The notes beneath the pieces were generated by a model. That model ran no database searches, had not been told where the DNA came from, and worked only from the letters and a program-made list of their open reading frames with translations. Shown in pieces: positions 36,404 through 46,665 of a stretch of 64,000 nt of DNA; within the stretch, counting starts at the first letter, position 1; each line of letters begins with the position of its first letter. The position numbers were made by a program, and so were the translations under genes. The stretch comes from Rhizobium favelukesii. Lineage in GTDB: Bacteria > Pseudomonadota > Alphaproteobacteria > Rhizobiales > Rhizobiaceae. The stretch spans positions 558,001-622,000 of the forward strand of contig NZ_HG916854.1 of NCBI RefSeq assembly GCF_000577275.2. The letters are read 5' to 3'.

Positions 36404-37306
36404 ATGGCAAGCAAGCTGCGCGAAGACCTTTCGCAGCAAGATTCGACCTGGTCAGCCGAAGTGACTTACCGGTTCGCGTTTGACGCTGCTCACAGGCCGC
36501 TACCGTCCGATGCAAACGCTGCCCGGCAACGGCTCGAGGGCGGAAACCGAGCCTTCGCCGAACTCCTTGGTCGGGTGGGGCCCTCTAAACCGGCAAGGTT
36601 GAGCATCGATGTTGACCCGCATGATGTCGGCCTTCTCCACGGGCACAGCGCAGCGCCCAAACAACAGCCGTTTGCAGCCATTGTCGGTTGCGCTGATGCG
36701 CGCGTTCCGGTGGAGCTTATCTTTTCAGAAGGGCCGAACGACCTCTTCGTTGTCAGGGCTGCCGGCAATGGTTTGGGCGACGACGTCATGGGCAGTCTCA
36801 GCTATGCGGTTGACCATCTGAAGGACAGCCTGCGCACCATCGTCGTTCTCGGCCACAGTCGGTGCGGTGCGGTTTCGGCAGCGGTCGACGTCCACCTGGA
36901 ACCCGCCAAATACATGAAAATCATGACGCTGAAGGATCTGCGTCACATCGTGGACCGCACGCTGGTCGTGGTCCAGCTGGGCGCAACCTGGCTGGAGCGC
37001 GTGCATGGGACGGAAGTCATACGCCGGCCGGGCTATCGAGCGACCCTGATTGAGGTGGCGATCGTGCTAAACGCGGCATTGACCGCCTATGGCATGCGTC
37101 CGGGTCTGAGCCTGGGCGCCGGCGGGGGCATTGACGTCGTCTACGGCGTCTATCTTCTGGAGGAGCGGCTGGTGTGGGCGCCAAGACGTGAGGCGTCGGA
37201 CTGGTTCGGTCTGGCGCCTGCGCCGTGCGACCCGAATGAATTCGTCATGCTGTGTGATCTTCTGGCATCGTGCGAGCGGGTGCAAACCTTACTCAATGGA
37301 CCTTGA
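36404..37306 (+). CDS. Beta-carbonic anhydrase with N-terminal extension
   Basis: This 300-residue protein contains the beta-CA zinc site: Cys96 with Asp98 and Arg100 (GCADARVP), His151 and Cys154 (GHSRCGAV). It interconverts CO2 and bicarbonate. About 85 residues precede the catalytic domain, longer than minimal enzymes, and the middle contains a dimer helix region (LKDLRHIVDRTLVVVQLGAT). AGGAGA precedes ATG 36404; the longer frame to 36308 is rejected. Neighbouring decarboxylase genes release CO2, so a role in CO2/bicarbonate and pH balance is reasonable. Confidence 0.9.
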   Translation: MASKLREDLSQQDSTWSAEVTYRFAFDAAHRPLPSDANAARQRLEGGNRAFAELLGRVGPSKPARLSIDVDPHDVGLLHGHSAAPKQQPFAAIVGCADARVPVELIFSEGPNDLFVVRAAGNGLGDDVMGSLSYAVDHLKDSLRTIVVLGHSRCGAVSAAVDVHLEPAKYMKIMTLKDLRHIVDRTLVVVQLGATWLERVHGTEVIRRPGYRATLIEVAIVLNAALTAYGMRPGLSLGAGGGIDVVYGVYLLEERLVWAPRREASDWFGLAPAPCDPNEFVMLCDLLASCERVQTLLNGP

Positions 37307-37685
37307 AGGTTCTTTGCTATTTGAAGTGCCGCGAGGTGACCGCAGGTTTTCGAGTGGTCGGCAAATGATCAATGCGCTGTGGCCGTCAGGATATGTACCG
37401 CCGGCGCGAAACAGAAGATGCATTGCAGTTCATCGAATGTCATAGCGCAGTTTTTCCTAAATACCGTCGGCGCCGCCTGTCCGGCGCGCTGATTGGAAGG
37501 GCCCCTGGCTCTACAAAGACCAGAGCCCTGGTGGTTCTCCAAAGGACTGTATTGCTCATGACGCGGATGAGGCGGAACGTGATCTTCACGTCGGTGCATT
37601 CAGGTAGGCGCCTGACGCGCGAACAGAAAACGACATTGCCGGGCACCTGAGCGCTGGGTGGGATCCGAGGGGGGAAGAGGATCAA
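37307..37685. other. Intergenic, no supported gene
   Basis: Short overlapping frames only. GGGGGAAGAGG just before 37686 is the ribosome-binding site of the DUF2254 gene. Confidence 0.35.
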
Positions 37686-39008
37686 ATGAGCTGGAACAAG
37701 CTTTACGCGCTCAGGAGCTATCTGCGATCATCATTGTGGATCGTGCCCTTCTTCGCACTCGTTCTTCAACAGATACTCTTTCGCACGGCGCTAGTGCTTG
37801 AGGAGTGGACGACGTGGGTCCCGCGTTGGCCCCTTGGTACCGAAGGCACCGTCGCGGCGATGCAAGCCATCATCAGCCTGGCGCTATCCTTCATTGTCTT
37901 CACCTTCGGCTCACTTCTCGTGGCCATACAGATTGCAAGTGGGCAGCTTACGCCCCGGATCATAGCGACCACGCTTCTGCGCGACAATGTCATCCGCTTC
38001 ACGGTGGGCTTGTTCATCTTCACGCTGCTCTTTGCGATCGGCGTGATAAGTCGCGTAAACACGTCCGCTCCGTCATTCATCGTATGGTTTTCAGGCATTC
38101 TTGGCGTGGCATCGCTGGCCGCCTTTCTCTATTTCATCGACTACTCAGCCCGGCTGCTTCGACCCGTCAGCATCATCCATCGCGTCGCCGAGCAAGGCTT
38201 CGAGGTGCTAAACCTCGTCTACCCTGCTCCCCTAGCGAAGCACGAGGAGGGATCTCCGCCGCACCATCGGCTCGGAGAGCCTGCTCGCATCGTCGCGCAT
38301 CTTGCTTCTTCGGCCATCATTCTTGCCGTCGACGTGAAGGCGCTAACGGCCCGCGCGCAGCGGGCCGACGGCATCATCGAACTCTCGGCGCGCATCGGTG
38401 ATTTTGTGTCGCAACGCCAGCCGCTGTTCCGCCTCCACGGCGGTGCCGCGGCGGTCCCCGACCACGACCTTCGCCGTACTGTCGCTTTCGGGCGAGAGCG
38501 GACCATCGAGCAGGATCCAACCTTCGCTTTCAGGGTGATTGTCGACATCGCCTCCAAAGCCCTTTCGAAGGCGATAAACGACCCGACGACGGCCGTACTC
38601 GCGATCGATCAACTGCATCGGCTGCTGCGCAGCGTCGGCCGACGCCAACTCGGCAACGAATACATACGTGATGCCGAGGGGTGCCTGCGCGTCGTGCTTC
38701 CGACGCCAGACTGGGAAGATTTCGTGCAACTGACCTGCCGCGAGATCAGGATCTACGGAACGGAAAATCTTCAAATCGCTCGGAGGCTACGCGCTATGAT
38801 CGAAAATCTGGACGCGGTCCTGCCGGAAACCCGGAAGCCGGCGTTGCGACTGGAACGGGATCTACTCGATCGGATGATCGAAAAGGTTTATCTATTGCCT
38901 GAGGACGCAGCACTTGCACGTATCGCAGATACGCAGGGACTTGGTGGTTCGGCAGAGAAACAGCATCTCGCCCGATGTCGCGGGGACAGCGGCGAATTCG
39001 AGCGATGA
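37686..39008 (+). CDS. DUF2254 family membrane protein
   Basis: This 440-residue protein has four N-terminal transmembrane segments (about 15-160, including SLALSFIVFTFGSLLVAIQI) and a large soluble C-terminal part with the family's conserved FAFRVIVDIASKALSKAIND followed by PTTAVLAIDQLHR. DUF2254 proteins have no established function; their structure suggests a channel- or sensor-like membrane protein. It stands between the carbonic anhydrase and the decarboxylase operon, on the same strand. Confidence 0.9.
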   Translation: MSWNKLYALRSYLRSSLWIVPFFALVLQQILFRTALVLEEWTTWVPRWPLGTEGTVAAMQAIISLALSFIVFTFGSLLVAIQIASGQLTPRIIATTLLRDNVIRFTVGLFIFTLLFAIGVISRVNTSAPSFIVWFSGILGVASLAAFLYFIDYSARLLRPVSIIHRVAEQGFEVLNLVYPAPLAKHEEGSPPHHRLGEPARIVAHLASSAIILAVDVKALTARAQRADGIIELSARIGDFVSQRQPLFRLHGGAAAVPDHDLRRTVAFGRERTIEQDPTFAFRVIVDIASKALSKAINDPTTAVLAIDQLHRLLRSVGRRQLGNEYIRDAEGCLRVVLPTPDWEDFVQLTCREIRIYGTENLQIARRLRAMIENLDAVLPETRKPALRLERDLLDRMIEKVYLLPEDAALARIADTQGLGGSAEKQHLARCRGDSGEFER

Positions 39009-39418
39009 GTCGGGCTCCCCGCCGCGCGGGTCGGAATTGAATGATGACGGGCGCAGGTCGTGAAAGGAATGACTACCGAAGCGACCTGTGTCGAAAAGCC
39101 GTTTACCATCATTCCGCTGGTCGTGACCGAGGTGCAGGATGTGATCGCCGCCGAGGTTTAAGTCCGGCACCTTCCTTGTCGCGTCGAGTGTTGGGTTAGG
39201 CTGATCGCGATCCTACGAGCGTGGTCACCACAGCTATCCAATTCCTTGGTCGATTGGTAAGCCGCAACAACCTCAGCAGCGCGAAAGTACTCCCAACGGC
39301 GCAAAAAAACATAGATTTTTGCTAATATTACGAGTAGTAGTTGCTAATATGAGGTCAACGTAGAGTTTCGGCAGGCAGGCTTACTTTTCCAGCGATGATT
39401 TTTTCGGCGGAGGTAATT
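39009..39418. promoter_or_regulatory. AT-rich promoter region of the decarboxylase genes with a 22-bp-spaced direct repeat
   Basis: TTGCTAATAT occurs at 39319-39328 and again at 39341-39350, two direct repeats 22 bp apart, about two helical turns. They lie in the only strongly AT-rich stretch of the gap, 69-100 bp upstream of the decarboxylase ATG. They look like tandem regulator sites over a promoter. A 30-codon frame at 39069-39161 (MTTEATCVEKPFTIIPLVVT) is probably a gene fragment. Otherwise empty. Confidence 0.45.
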
Positions 39419-42157
39419 ATGTCGCAGGATCCGAAGCATAAAGTTAGCCGGATAGACCAATTCTTCTCAGGACCGAATGCCAGGGCCGATCGTTGGCGCG
39501 ACCTCGCAGATTCCGCCGAGGCGTGGCTTGCCGGCTCTCTTGATCGAACTGAGCTCGAAGAAGAGCTCGCAGAACTGGCGATCACGGAAGCCTATTTCGC
39601 TTATCCGGGCGGACAGCTGCTGTCCGCGCTGCGGGAAAATGCGGTGGCGGACAATGCCGCTGCCATGGCGCACCTTGTCAACCGCATTGTCCGGGCCCTG
39701 ATGACGCGCTCGTTCCGGCAGGACGCAAACGACTGGGATGCAGGCGAGGATATCCGCGACAACTTTCCAGAGCTCGTGCCATCGTCGTTGACCACACGGG
39801 AACATCACCGGCCGTATTTCGAAACGTTGATTGTCACAGGGGTGCCCGCATCGACCTGGCCGGCGCTGTGCACCGAATGGCGCAAACTTCGCCGCCCGCT
39901 GGATACGTTCATCTACGAGCCCATCTTCGTCGGCAGTCTCGAAGATGCGTTCTGCGCGACAATTCTCAATCCCAGTATCGCAGCCACCGTCATCAACGAG
40001 GGGTTTGCCCTGCGCTCGCGGCAGGACGCGCCGGTGCTGCGGTCGCTGATCGCGTCTCTCGACTCTAAGGAAGCGAATACCGCGTCGCCCCTAGGGTTGG
40101 CCAAGATTCTCAAGCGCGTTCGTCCGGAACTCGACTTGTACCTGATGGTGAACAGGCGGGTCGAGGAACTGGCTGGCCAGGCCGATGCTGGAGTGGCCCG
40201 CCGGACCTTCTATTCGGTCGAGGAACTGCTCGAACTTCATCTGGCTATCCTCGAGGGCGTGCAAGCGCGGTATGAGACGCCCTTCTTCGACAATCTCAAG
40301 AAGTATGCGCAGCGACCGGTTGGCACGTTTCATGCACTTCCGATCGCAAGGGGCAAGTCGATCTTCAAGTCCGACTGGATCCGCGACATGGGCGAGTTCT
40401 ACGGGCCGACGCTCTTTCTGGCCGAAAGCAGTGCGACCACCGGGGGCCTCGACAGCCTGTTGGAGCCGACGGGTAACATCAAGAAGGCGCAGGAACTCGC
40501 GGCAAGGGCGTTCGGCGCCGACCACGTCTTCTTCGTGACCAACGGAACGTCGACGTCGAACAAGATGGCGGTTCAGGCGCTGCTGGGGCCGGGCGATATC
40601 GCGATCGTCGATCGCAACTGCCACAAGTCCCACCATTACGGAATGGTGCTCGCGGGTGCGCAACCGCTCTATGTCGAGGCGTTTCCGATGACGGAATACT
40701 CGATGTACGGAGCGGTTCCCCTTCGCACCATCAAGCAGGCGCTGTTGAACCTGAAGGCTGACGGAAGGCTGAACCGCGCCAAGATGGTCGATCTCACTAA
40801 CTGCACCTTCGACGGCCATATCTACAATACGCGTCGGGTGATGGAAGAGTGCCTGGCGATCAAGCCGGATCTGATCTTCCTGTGGGATGAAGCGTGGTTC
40901 GGATTTGCGCGGTTCTCGCCGTTCTTGCGTCCTCGCACGGCGATGGGTGCGGCCGACGATATCGAGGCGTGGATCCACGATCCGGAGTCGGTTGTCGCTT
41001 ACGAGAAACAACAGGCGGAGCTTGGTGCGAGCCCGTCCGACGATACGCTGCTGAACACGCATTTGCTTGCCGACCCGCGAGAGGTCAAGCTGCGCGTCTA
41101 TCAGACGAATTCCACCCACAAGTCGATGTCGGCCCTACGCCAGGGCTCGATGCTGCTGGTCAAGGATGTCGAGTTCCACACGGTGGAAGCACAATTCCAC
41201 GAAGCGGTGTTCACCCACGCTTCCACGAGCCCGAACCAGCAATTGATTGCCAGTCTCGACGTGGCGCGCAGGCAGATGGAACTGGAGGGATATGGCCTCG
41301 TCCACAATGCGATCGAGATCGCGCTGGCAATCCGCCAAGCGATCGGACGACACCCCTTGATCTCCAAATATTTCCACGTTCTTGGCTCCGACAAAATGGT
41401 GCCGGATCAGTTCCGCGAGAGTGGGTTCACCGATTTCCTTGACCCCAAATCGAACTGGGTGGCCGCGTGGCGCAGCTTCAAGGACGATGAATTCTGCCTC
41501 GACCCGACGCGCATGACGCTCGTTTGCGGCACCGCGGGACTTGACGGCACGCAATTCAAGAAACTCCTGGCGGATCGTTACAACATACAGCTCAACAAGA
41601 CGTCCCGAAATTCCGTCCTCTTGCAGTCGAACATCAACAATACGCGCAGCGATGTCGCTCATCTTATCCGCGTCCTGGTCGAGATCAGCAGCGAGATCGC
41701 TCAGCGTCTGGTCGAAAGCGGTCCCAACGTTCGCAAGGAATTCGATGCGCGGGTGAAAAGCCTCATGACGGATGTGCCGGACCTGCCGAACTTTTCGCAT
41801 TTCCATGATGCCTTCCGGGCGGATGCCGGCCAACGGACGAACGAAGGCGACATTCGCGGCGGTTTCTATTCCGCCTACAATGCCGACGGATGCGAATATA
41901 TCCGGCTTGCGGATCGGGAGATTGACCGGCGGCTGAAAGAGGGCCCCGATCTCGTCTCCGCGAATTTCGTCATTCCCTACCCGCCCGGGTTTCCGATCAT
42001 GGTGCCGGGGCAGGTGATCACCCAAGAGACGATCGATTTCATGCGCAAGCTCGACGTGAAGGAAATCCATGGCTACGACGCTGCCGAAGGCCTGAGGCTG
42101 GTGCGTGCAGAAGCACTCGCGAAACGCACCGGTAAGTCGGCGAAGCGCGCCGCCTGA
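39419..42157 (+). CDS. Orn/Lys/Arg decarboxylase-like PLP enzyme, unusually long
   Basis: This 912-residue protein belongs to the fold-I group of ornithine/lysine/arginine decarboxylases. Evidence is the central FFVTNGTSTSNKMAVQALLG, HKSHHYG, LIFLWDEAWFGF and the PLP lysine in STHKSMSALRQGS (Lys568). The C-terminal small domain has PYPPGFPIMVPGQ. It is longer than the typical 710-785 residues because about 300 residues with no recognised domain precede the catalytic core. Such enzymes remove CO2 from a basic amino acid and consume a proton. Start ATG 39419 is supported by GGCGGAGG. The AspT exchanger and aspartate decarboxylase genes follow on the same strand. The substrate cannot be decided by eye. 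Confidence 0.85.
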   Translation: MSQDPKHKVSRIDQFFSGPNARADRWRDLADSAEAWLAGSLDRTELEEELAELAITEAYFAYPGGQLLSALRENAVADNAAAMAHLVNRIVRALMTRSFRQDANDWDAGEDIRDNFPELVPSSLTTREHHRPYFETLIVTGVPASTWPALCTEWRKLRRPLDTFIYEPIFVGSLEDAFCATILNPSIAATVINEGFALRSRQDAPVLRSLIASLDSKEANTASPLGLAKILKRVRPELDLYLMVNRRVEELAGQADAGVARRTFYSVEELLELHLAILEGVQARYETPFFDNLKKYAQRPVGTFHALPIARGKSIFKSDWIRDMGEFYGPTLFLAESSATTGGLDSLLEPTGNIKKAQELAARAFGADHVFFVTNGTSTSNKMAVQALLGPGDIAIVDRNCHKSHHYGMVLAGAQPLYVEAFPMTEYSMYGAVPLRTIKQALLNLKADGRLNRAKMVDLTNCTFDGHIYNTRRVMEECLAIKPDLIFLWDEAWFGFARFSPFLRPRTAMGAADDIEAWIHDPESVVAYEKQQAELGASPSDDTLLNTHLLADPREVKLRVYQTNSTHKSMSALRQGSMLLVKDVEFHTVEAQFHEAVFTHASTSPNQQLIASLDVARRQMELEGYGLVHNAIEIALAIRQAIGRHPLISKYFHVLGSDKMVPDQFRESGFTDFLDPKSNWVAAWRSFKDDEFCLDPTRMTLVCGTAGLDGTQFKKLLADRYNIQLNKTSRNSVLLQSNINNTRSDVAHLIRVLVEISSEIAQRLVESGPNVRKEFDARVKSLMTDVPDLPNFSHFHDAFRADAGQRTNEGDIRGGFYSAYNADGCEYIRLADREIDRRLKEGPDLVSANFVIPYPPGFPIMVPGQVITQETIDFMRKLDVKEIHGYDAAEGLRLVRAEALAKRTGKSAKRAA

Positions 42158-42236
42158 GTAATGGACCAGAGCATAGGGCAGGAGGATTTTAGGCCAGGTC
42201 GACCTTAAATCTGAAACCGCCAATACATAAAAAAGA

Positions 42237-42281
42237 AGAGCATGCTGCCGAAAATCGCTTACGCGTTTCGGCACATGCTCT
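42237..42281. repeat. RIME-like intergenic palindrome
   Basis: Left arm AGAGCATG-C-TGCCGAAA (42237-42253, one bulged C), 12-nt loop, right arm TTTCGGCA-CATGCTCT (42266-42281). The AGAGCATG...CCGAAA / TTTCGG...CATGCTCT pattern is that of the rhizobial RIME-type repeated palindromes. Between two co-oriented genes it may also attenuate transcription or stabilise the mRNA. Confidence 0.6.
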
Positions 42282-42302
42282 GTCACAGGGATGGGTGACG
42301 TC

Positions 42303-43994
42303 ATGATCGATTGGTTCTTTCAGACGCTGCGAAACTATCCGGAGATCGCCATTTTCCTGGCGCTCGCTTTCGGTTACTACTTCGGCTCGTTCACCTACAA
42401 GGGCTTAGGCCTCGGCGCAGTCACTGCAACGCTCATTGCCGCTGTGATCATCGGACAGATCGGAATTACGGTTTCGGGTCCGCTTAAGCCGACCTTTTTC
42501 CTGATGTTCCTGTTCGCCATTGGCTACGGGGTTGGGCCGCAGTTCGTCCGCGGCATTTCGCAGGACGGAATTCCGCAGGCCCTGTTCTCCGTGGTGGTCT
42601 GCTTGTTCTGCCTGGCCGCCGCCTACATCGGCGCAAGGCTGGCAGGCTATGGCATAGGTTCAGCGGCTGGACTCTATGCCGGTTCGACAACGATCTCGGC
42701 GTCGATGGGACTCGCGACCGACGCCATCAACCGCCTCAATCTTCCACCGGAGGAAACCAAGGCGCTGCTGGACGCCATGCCGGTCGCCTATGCCGTCACC
42801 TACATCTTCGGCACGATGGGTTCCGCGATCATTCTTTCCATCATCGGGCCGGCACTCCTTGGCATCGATCTGCCGGCCGCGTGCAAGCGTTACGAGGAGA
42901 AGCATGGCGGAAAGAAGGAATTGGGCGGTCCTGGAACGGCCTGGCACCGATTTGAATTGCGGGCTTTTCGCGTCCGCGAAGGGATGCCGATAGTCGGCAA
43001 GACCGCGCATGAAGCGGAAGCAATGCTGCCCGAACAGCGCGTGTTCATCGAGGGCATCCGCCGTGGCCAACAGATCATCGACGCCACTGCCGATACCCTC
43101 ATCCAGGCTGACGATGTCGTGGCCGTGGCCGGCCGCCGGGAGGTGTTGGTCAATCTGATCGGAACGACGGCGGAAGAAGTCGACGACCGCAAGCTCTTGG
43201 CGATGCCGATAGAAGGTGTCGATGTCTACGTCACCAGCAAAGAGGTCGATGGCATGACACTGGCCGAGCTGGCCAAAGCCCAAGGCGCTCGCGGCGTTTT
43301 CCTACGAAAGATCACCCGCGGAGCGACCGCGACGGATATTCCGATTTTTGCAGACACCAAGCTGCACCGGGGCGATATCGTCAACCTCGTCGGGCGCACG
43401 CAGGACATAGCGGCCGCGACCAAGATGCTGGGCCATCCGGACCGCGCGACCGATGTCGCGGATGTGGCGTTCATCGGCGCGGCAATAGCAATCGGGGCTC
43501 TGCTCGGCGCATTTGTCTACAGAGTTGGGAGCGTGCCGTTGACGCTGTCCACATCCGGGGGCGCGCTCGCTTCCGGCCTGTTCTTCGGATGGCTCCGCTC
43601 GGTACACCCGACCTTTGGTCGGATTCCGTCGTCGACCGTGTGGTTCATGAATTCCATCGGGTTGAACATATTCATAGCCGTGGTCGGCATCTCGTCGGGG
43701 CCAGGCTTTGTCGCAGGCCTGCGGGAGCTTGGCTTCAGCCTTTTTCTCTGGGGCGTCTTTGTGACGACCATGCCGCTGGTTCTTGCAATGTATGTCGGGA
43801 AATACGTATTTCGCTTCGATGAAGCGATACTGCTTGGTTGCTGCGCCGGCGCGCGCACGACGACGGCGGCCCTTGGCATGATTAACGACCGCGCCGGCAG
43901 CCAGATTCCCGGGCTCGGCTACACGGTTACCTACGCTGTCGGAAACATATTGCTGACGACCTGGGGCATGGTCCTCGTGATGTTGATGACATAA
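42303..43994 (+). CDS. aspT: AspT-family aspartate:alanine exchanger
   Basis: This 563-residue membrane protein begins [20 protein letters not shown]. It has the AspT/YidE architecture: five or so helices, a central soluble region with two RCK/TrkA_C-like domains (about 200-370), then a second membrane half with duplicated [20 protein letters not shown] and [11 protein letters not shown] motifs. It exchanges external aspartate for internal alanine; with aspartate decarboxylase this is an electrogenic, proton-consuming cycle. ATG 42303 is preferred to 42291 because homologues start with this sequence. The next gene, 47 bp downstream, is the matching decarboxylase, which makes the call strong. 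Confidence 0.93.
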   Translation: MIDWFFQTLRNYPEIAIFLALAFGYYFGSFTYKGLGLGAVTATLIAAVIIGQIGITVSGPLKPTFFLMFLFAIGYGVGPQFVRGISQDGIPQALFSVVVCLFCLAAAYIGARLAGYGIGSAAGLYAGSTTISASMGLATDAINRLNLPPEETKALLDAMPVAYAVTYIFGTMGSAIILSIIGPALLGIDLPAACKRYEEKHGGKKELGGPGTAWHRFELRAFRVREGMPIVGKTAHEAEAMLPEQRVFIEGIRRGQQIIDATADTLIQADDVVAVAGRREVLVNLIGTTAEEVDDRKLLAMPIEGVDVYVTSKEVDGMTLAELAKAQGARGVFLRKITRGATATDIPIFADTKLHRGDIVNLVGRTQDIAAATKMLGHPDRATDVADVAFIGAAIAIGALLGAFVYRVGSVPLTLSTSGGALASGLFFGWLRSVHPTFGRIPSSTVWFMNSIGLNIFIAVVGISSGPGFVAGLRELGFSLFLWGVFVTTMPLVLAMYVGKYVFRFDEAILLGCCAGARTTTAALGMINDRAGSQIPGLGYTVTYAVGNILLTTWGMVLVMLMT

Positions 43995-44041
43995 CCGCGA
44001 AAGGCTGACCTTTCGCGCAATTCCTACAGCAGGAGCAGGTC

Positions 44042-45658
44042 ATGGCTGACGCCCTTACGCTACACAAGTTCGAGGCTCTAAGTCCTTTCGAGATTAAGGA
44101 TGAGCTGATCCAGCTCGCCCGGAACACCTCAAAGACCACCCAGTCGGCGTTCCTGAATGCCGGCCGCGGCAATCCCAACTGGGTCGCCACCACGCCGCGT
44201 GAGGGCTTTTTTCTGCTTGGGCAGTTCGCCGTCACCGAATGCAGGCGGGTGATGGAGCATCCGGCGGGACTCGCCGGGATGCCGCAGGCGAAAGATATCG
44301 CGGCGCGGCTGGAGTCGTGGCTGACAAAGCATGCCGACATGCCGGGTGCCGGCTTCCTGTCTTCGATGCTGCAGTTCGCAACCAGGACCTTCAGCTTCGA
44401 CCCGGACGCCTTCGTGCACGAACTCGTCGATTCCATCATCGGCGACAACTATCCGGTGCCGGACAGAATGCTCGTCCACAACGAGCGGATCGTGCACGAA
44501 TATCTGATGTGGGCGATGTGTGGCAAGCCGCGGCCGCCCGGCAAGTTCGATCTTTACGCCGTCGAAGGCGGCACGGCTGCGATGTGCTACATCTTCAAGA
44601 CTTTGAAGGCCAATCGCCTGCTGCATCCTGGCGATACCATCGCGCTCGGGACGCCCATTTTCACTCCTTATCTGGAGATGACGCACCTGGAGGACTACGA
44701 CCTCAAGGTCGTGCATATCAGAGCACCGCAGGAAAATCGGTTCCAGTTTACGGACGAAGAGATCAAGAAACTGGAGGACCCGACGATTAAGGCGCTCTTC
44801 ATCGTCAATCCCGGCAATCCCACCGGCATGGCGCTGAGCAAGGAGACCATTGGCAAACTAACGAAACTGGTGAAGACCAAGCGCACGGATCTGATGCTTT
44901 TGACGGACGATGTGTACGGCACCTTCGTCGACGATTTCCGCTCCTTGCTCGGTGAGCTTCCGCAGAACACGATCGGCGTCTACTCGTATTCGAAGTACTT
45001 CGGCTGCACCGGGTGGCGGCTTGGCGTCATCGCCGTCCACGAGGATAACATCTTCGACACGATGATCGCCAAATTGGCAGACGCAGATTTGAAGGCGCTG
45101 GACAAGCGGTACGGCGCGCTCACGCTCGAGCCGCGCAAAGTCAAATTCATCGATCGCATCGTCGCCGACAGTCGCGACGTGGCCCTCAACCATACGGCGG
45201 GGCTCTCGCTTCCACAGCAGGTGATGATGAGCCTCTTTTCCCTCTGCGAGATGATGGACGGAGAAAAGCATTATCAGGCCGCCTGCAAGGAGATTGTCCA
45301 TCGGCGCGCCCGGACCATGATAGACAGTATGGTTCTCAAGGTCGACGCGAACCCGAACTTCGACGCCTACTACGGCCTCATCGACTTTGAGTTCTGGGCT
45401 CGCAAGAATATCGGCGATGAAGCGGTCGAATACCTCAAGAAGAATATCCACCCGCTCGATCTTGCTTTCCGCTTGGCCGAGGCACATGGGATCGTGCTTT
45501 TGAACGGCGGCGGCTTTGAGGCGCCGAACTGGTCGTTGCGCGTGTCCTTGGCGAACCTGCCCGACGAAGCGTACGAAGACATCGGGCGCGGCGTGCGCAC
45601 GATTGCCCGCGGCTACAGGGACGCATTCGAAGCGTCGAAAACCGCACCCAAGAAGTGA
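44042..45658 (+). CDS. asdA: Aspartate 4-decarboxylase (bifunctional aspartate aminotransferase)
   Basis: This 538-residue PLP enzyme of the fold-I aminotransferase type has the AsdA-specific N-terminal part (NAGRGNPNWVATTPREGFFL), FIVNPGNPTGMALS, and the PLP lysine in YSYSKYFGCTGWRLGV (Lys318). It converts L-aspartate to L-alanine and CO2, using a cytoplasmic proton. Length agrees with the family. AGGAGC precedes ATG 44042. With the AspT exchanger directly upstream it forms the known aspT-asdA pair, giving proton-motive force and acid resistance. Confidence 0.95.
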   Translation: MADALTLHKFEALSPFEIKDELIQLARNTSKTTQSAFLNAGRGNPNWVATTPREGFFLLGQFAVTECRRVMEHPAGLAGMPQAKDIAARLESWLTKHADMPGAGFLSSMLQFATRTFSFDPDAFVHELVDSIIGDNYPVPDRMLVHNERIVHEYLMWAMCGKPRPPGKFDLYAVEGGTAAMCYIFKTLKANRLLHPGDTIALGTPIFTPYLEMTHLEDYDLKVVHIRAPQENRFQFTDEEIKKLEDPTIKALFIVNPGNPTGMALSKETIGKLTKLVKTKRTDLMLLTDDVYGTFVDDFRSLLGELPQNTIGVYSYSKYFGCTGWRLGVIAVHEDNIFDTMIAKLADADLKALDKRYGALTLEPRKVKFIDRIVADSRDVALNHTAGLSLPQQVMMSLFSLCEMMDGEKHYQAACKEIVHRRARTMIDSMVLKVDANPNFDAYYGLIDFEFWARKNIGDEAVEYLKKNIHPLDLAFRLAEAHGIVLLNGGGFEAPNWSLRVSLANLPDEAYEDIGRGVRTIARGYRDAFEASKTAPKK

Positions 45659-45858
45659 AAGACTAGTGTCATGCGAAAGGCGGCACGTCTGGGGAGGTTC
45701 TGGTCCAGATTGTCTCGGTTCGAGGCCGCGCAGCCGCACTATTGTGCCTTGCGGGCCGGCCGCCTGCTGCTGGAATTGGACCAAGCCCGATTTGAAACCG
45801 GCTGTGAGAAGCAGGCCATCGTTATCAGTCAATAACAAGCGGAGGGAGGCGTACTTCC

Positions 45859-46665
45859 ATGAGAAGGATAATGCAAAAAGTCATGTGGTCGACTGCGGCT
45901 GCGCGTTTATCGGCGCTGGCGCTGATCTGTGTTTTGGGAGCACCGCCGGACGCCGGCGCCGGCGAGGCGGAAGCCAAGGGCCTGCTCAAGGCGATGTCGG
46001 ATTATCTGGATGCGCAGGAGACCATTTCATTCGGATACGACAGCAATCTCGAGGTCGTCACCAAGGACCACCAGAAAATCTTGCTTGCGAGCTCGGGCAA
46101 GATTAAAATCGAGCGGCCCGACAAGATCCGAGTCGCGCGGACCGGCGGGTTTGCCGATGTCGAGATGATTTTCGACGGAAAGACGCTCAGTGTGCTCGGC
46201 AAGAACCTCAATCTCTACACTCAGGTGGAGGTGCCCGGTACGGTTGAACATCTGGTCGACGAATTGAGGGAAAAGCTTCACAAACCCATTCCCGGCGCCG
46301 ACCTATTGCTTCCCAAAGTGTACGACGAACTGATCGCCGACGTGGTCGATGTGAAGGATCTCGGCAGCGGCGTGATCGGCGGCACCGAATGCGATCATCT
46401 CGCGTTCCGCGCCAAGGAGGTCGATTGGCAGATATGGATCGCCCAAGGCGAGCACCCCTATCCCTGCCGGTATGTGATCACTGCCAATAAGGTCGATCAG
46501 GCACCGCAGTACAGCATCCAGATCAGAGATTGGAAAACAGGCACTGGGGTTACCGCTGATGATTTCGTCTTCGATAATGCAATCGGTGCCAAGAAGGCCG
46601 ACCTCGCGGAGCTGAAGGATATAGACGAACTACCCGCACACTTTTCCGTAGGAGGTGGCCAATGA
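45859..46665 (+). CDS. DUF2092 family periplasmic protein
   Basis: This 268-residue protein has an N-terminal signal peptide (hydrophobic ARLSALALICVLGAPP, likely cut after DAGA). The DUF2092 fold follows: MSDYLDAQETISF, SGKIKIERPDKIRV, YTQVEVPGTVEHLVDEL and the LolA/LppX-like CDHLAFRAKEVDWQIWI. The half-barrel resembles lipoprotein carriers, but no function is established. GGAGGGAGG precedes the ATG. Its stop overlaps the next small gene by ATGA, so the two are translated together. Confidence 0.88.
   Translation: MRRIMQKVMWSTAAARLSALALICVLGAPPDAGAGEAEAKGLLKAMSDYLDAQETISFGYDSNLEVVTKDHQKILLASSGKIKIERPDKIRVARTGGFADVEMIFDGKTLSVLGKNLNLYTQVEVPGTVEHLVDELREKLHKPIPGADLLLPKVYDELIADVVDVKDLGSGVIGGTECDHLAFRAKEVDWQIWIAQGEHPYPCRYVITANKVDQAPQYSIQIRDWKTGTGVTADDFVFDNAIGAKKADLAELKDIDELPAHFSVGGGQ

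Noticed and set aside
40091..41119. 342-residue minus-strand frame
   Set aside because: It is antisense to the decarboxylase catalytic domain, where the plus strand carries the PLP motifs.
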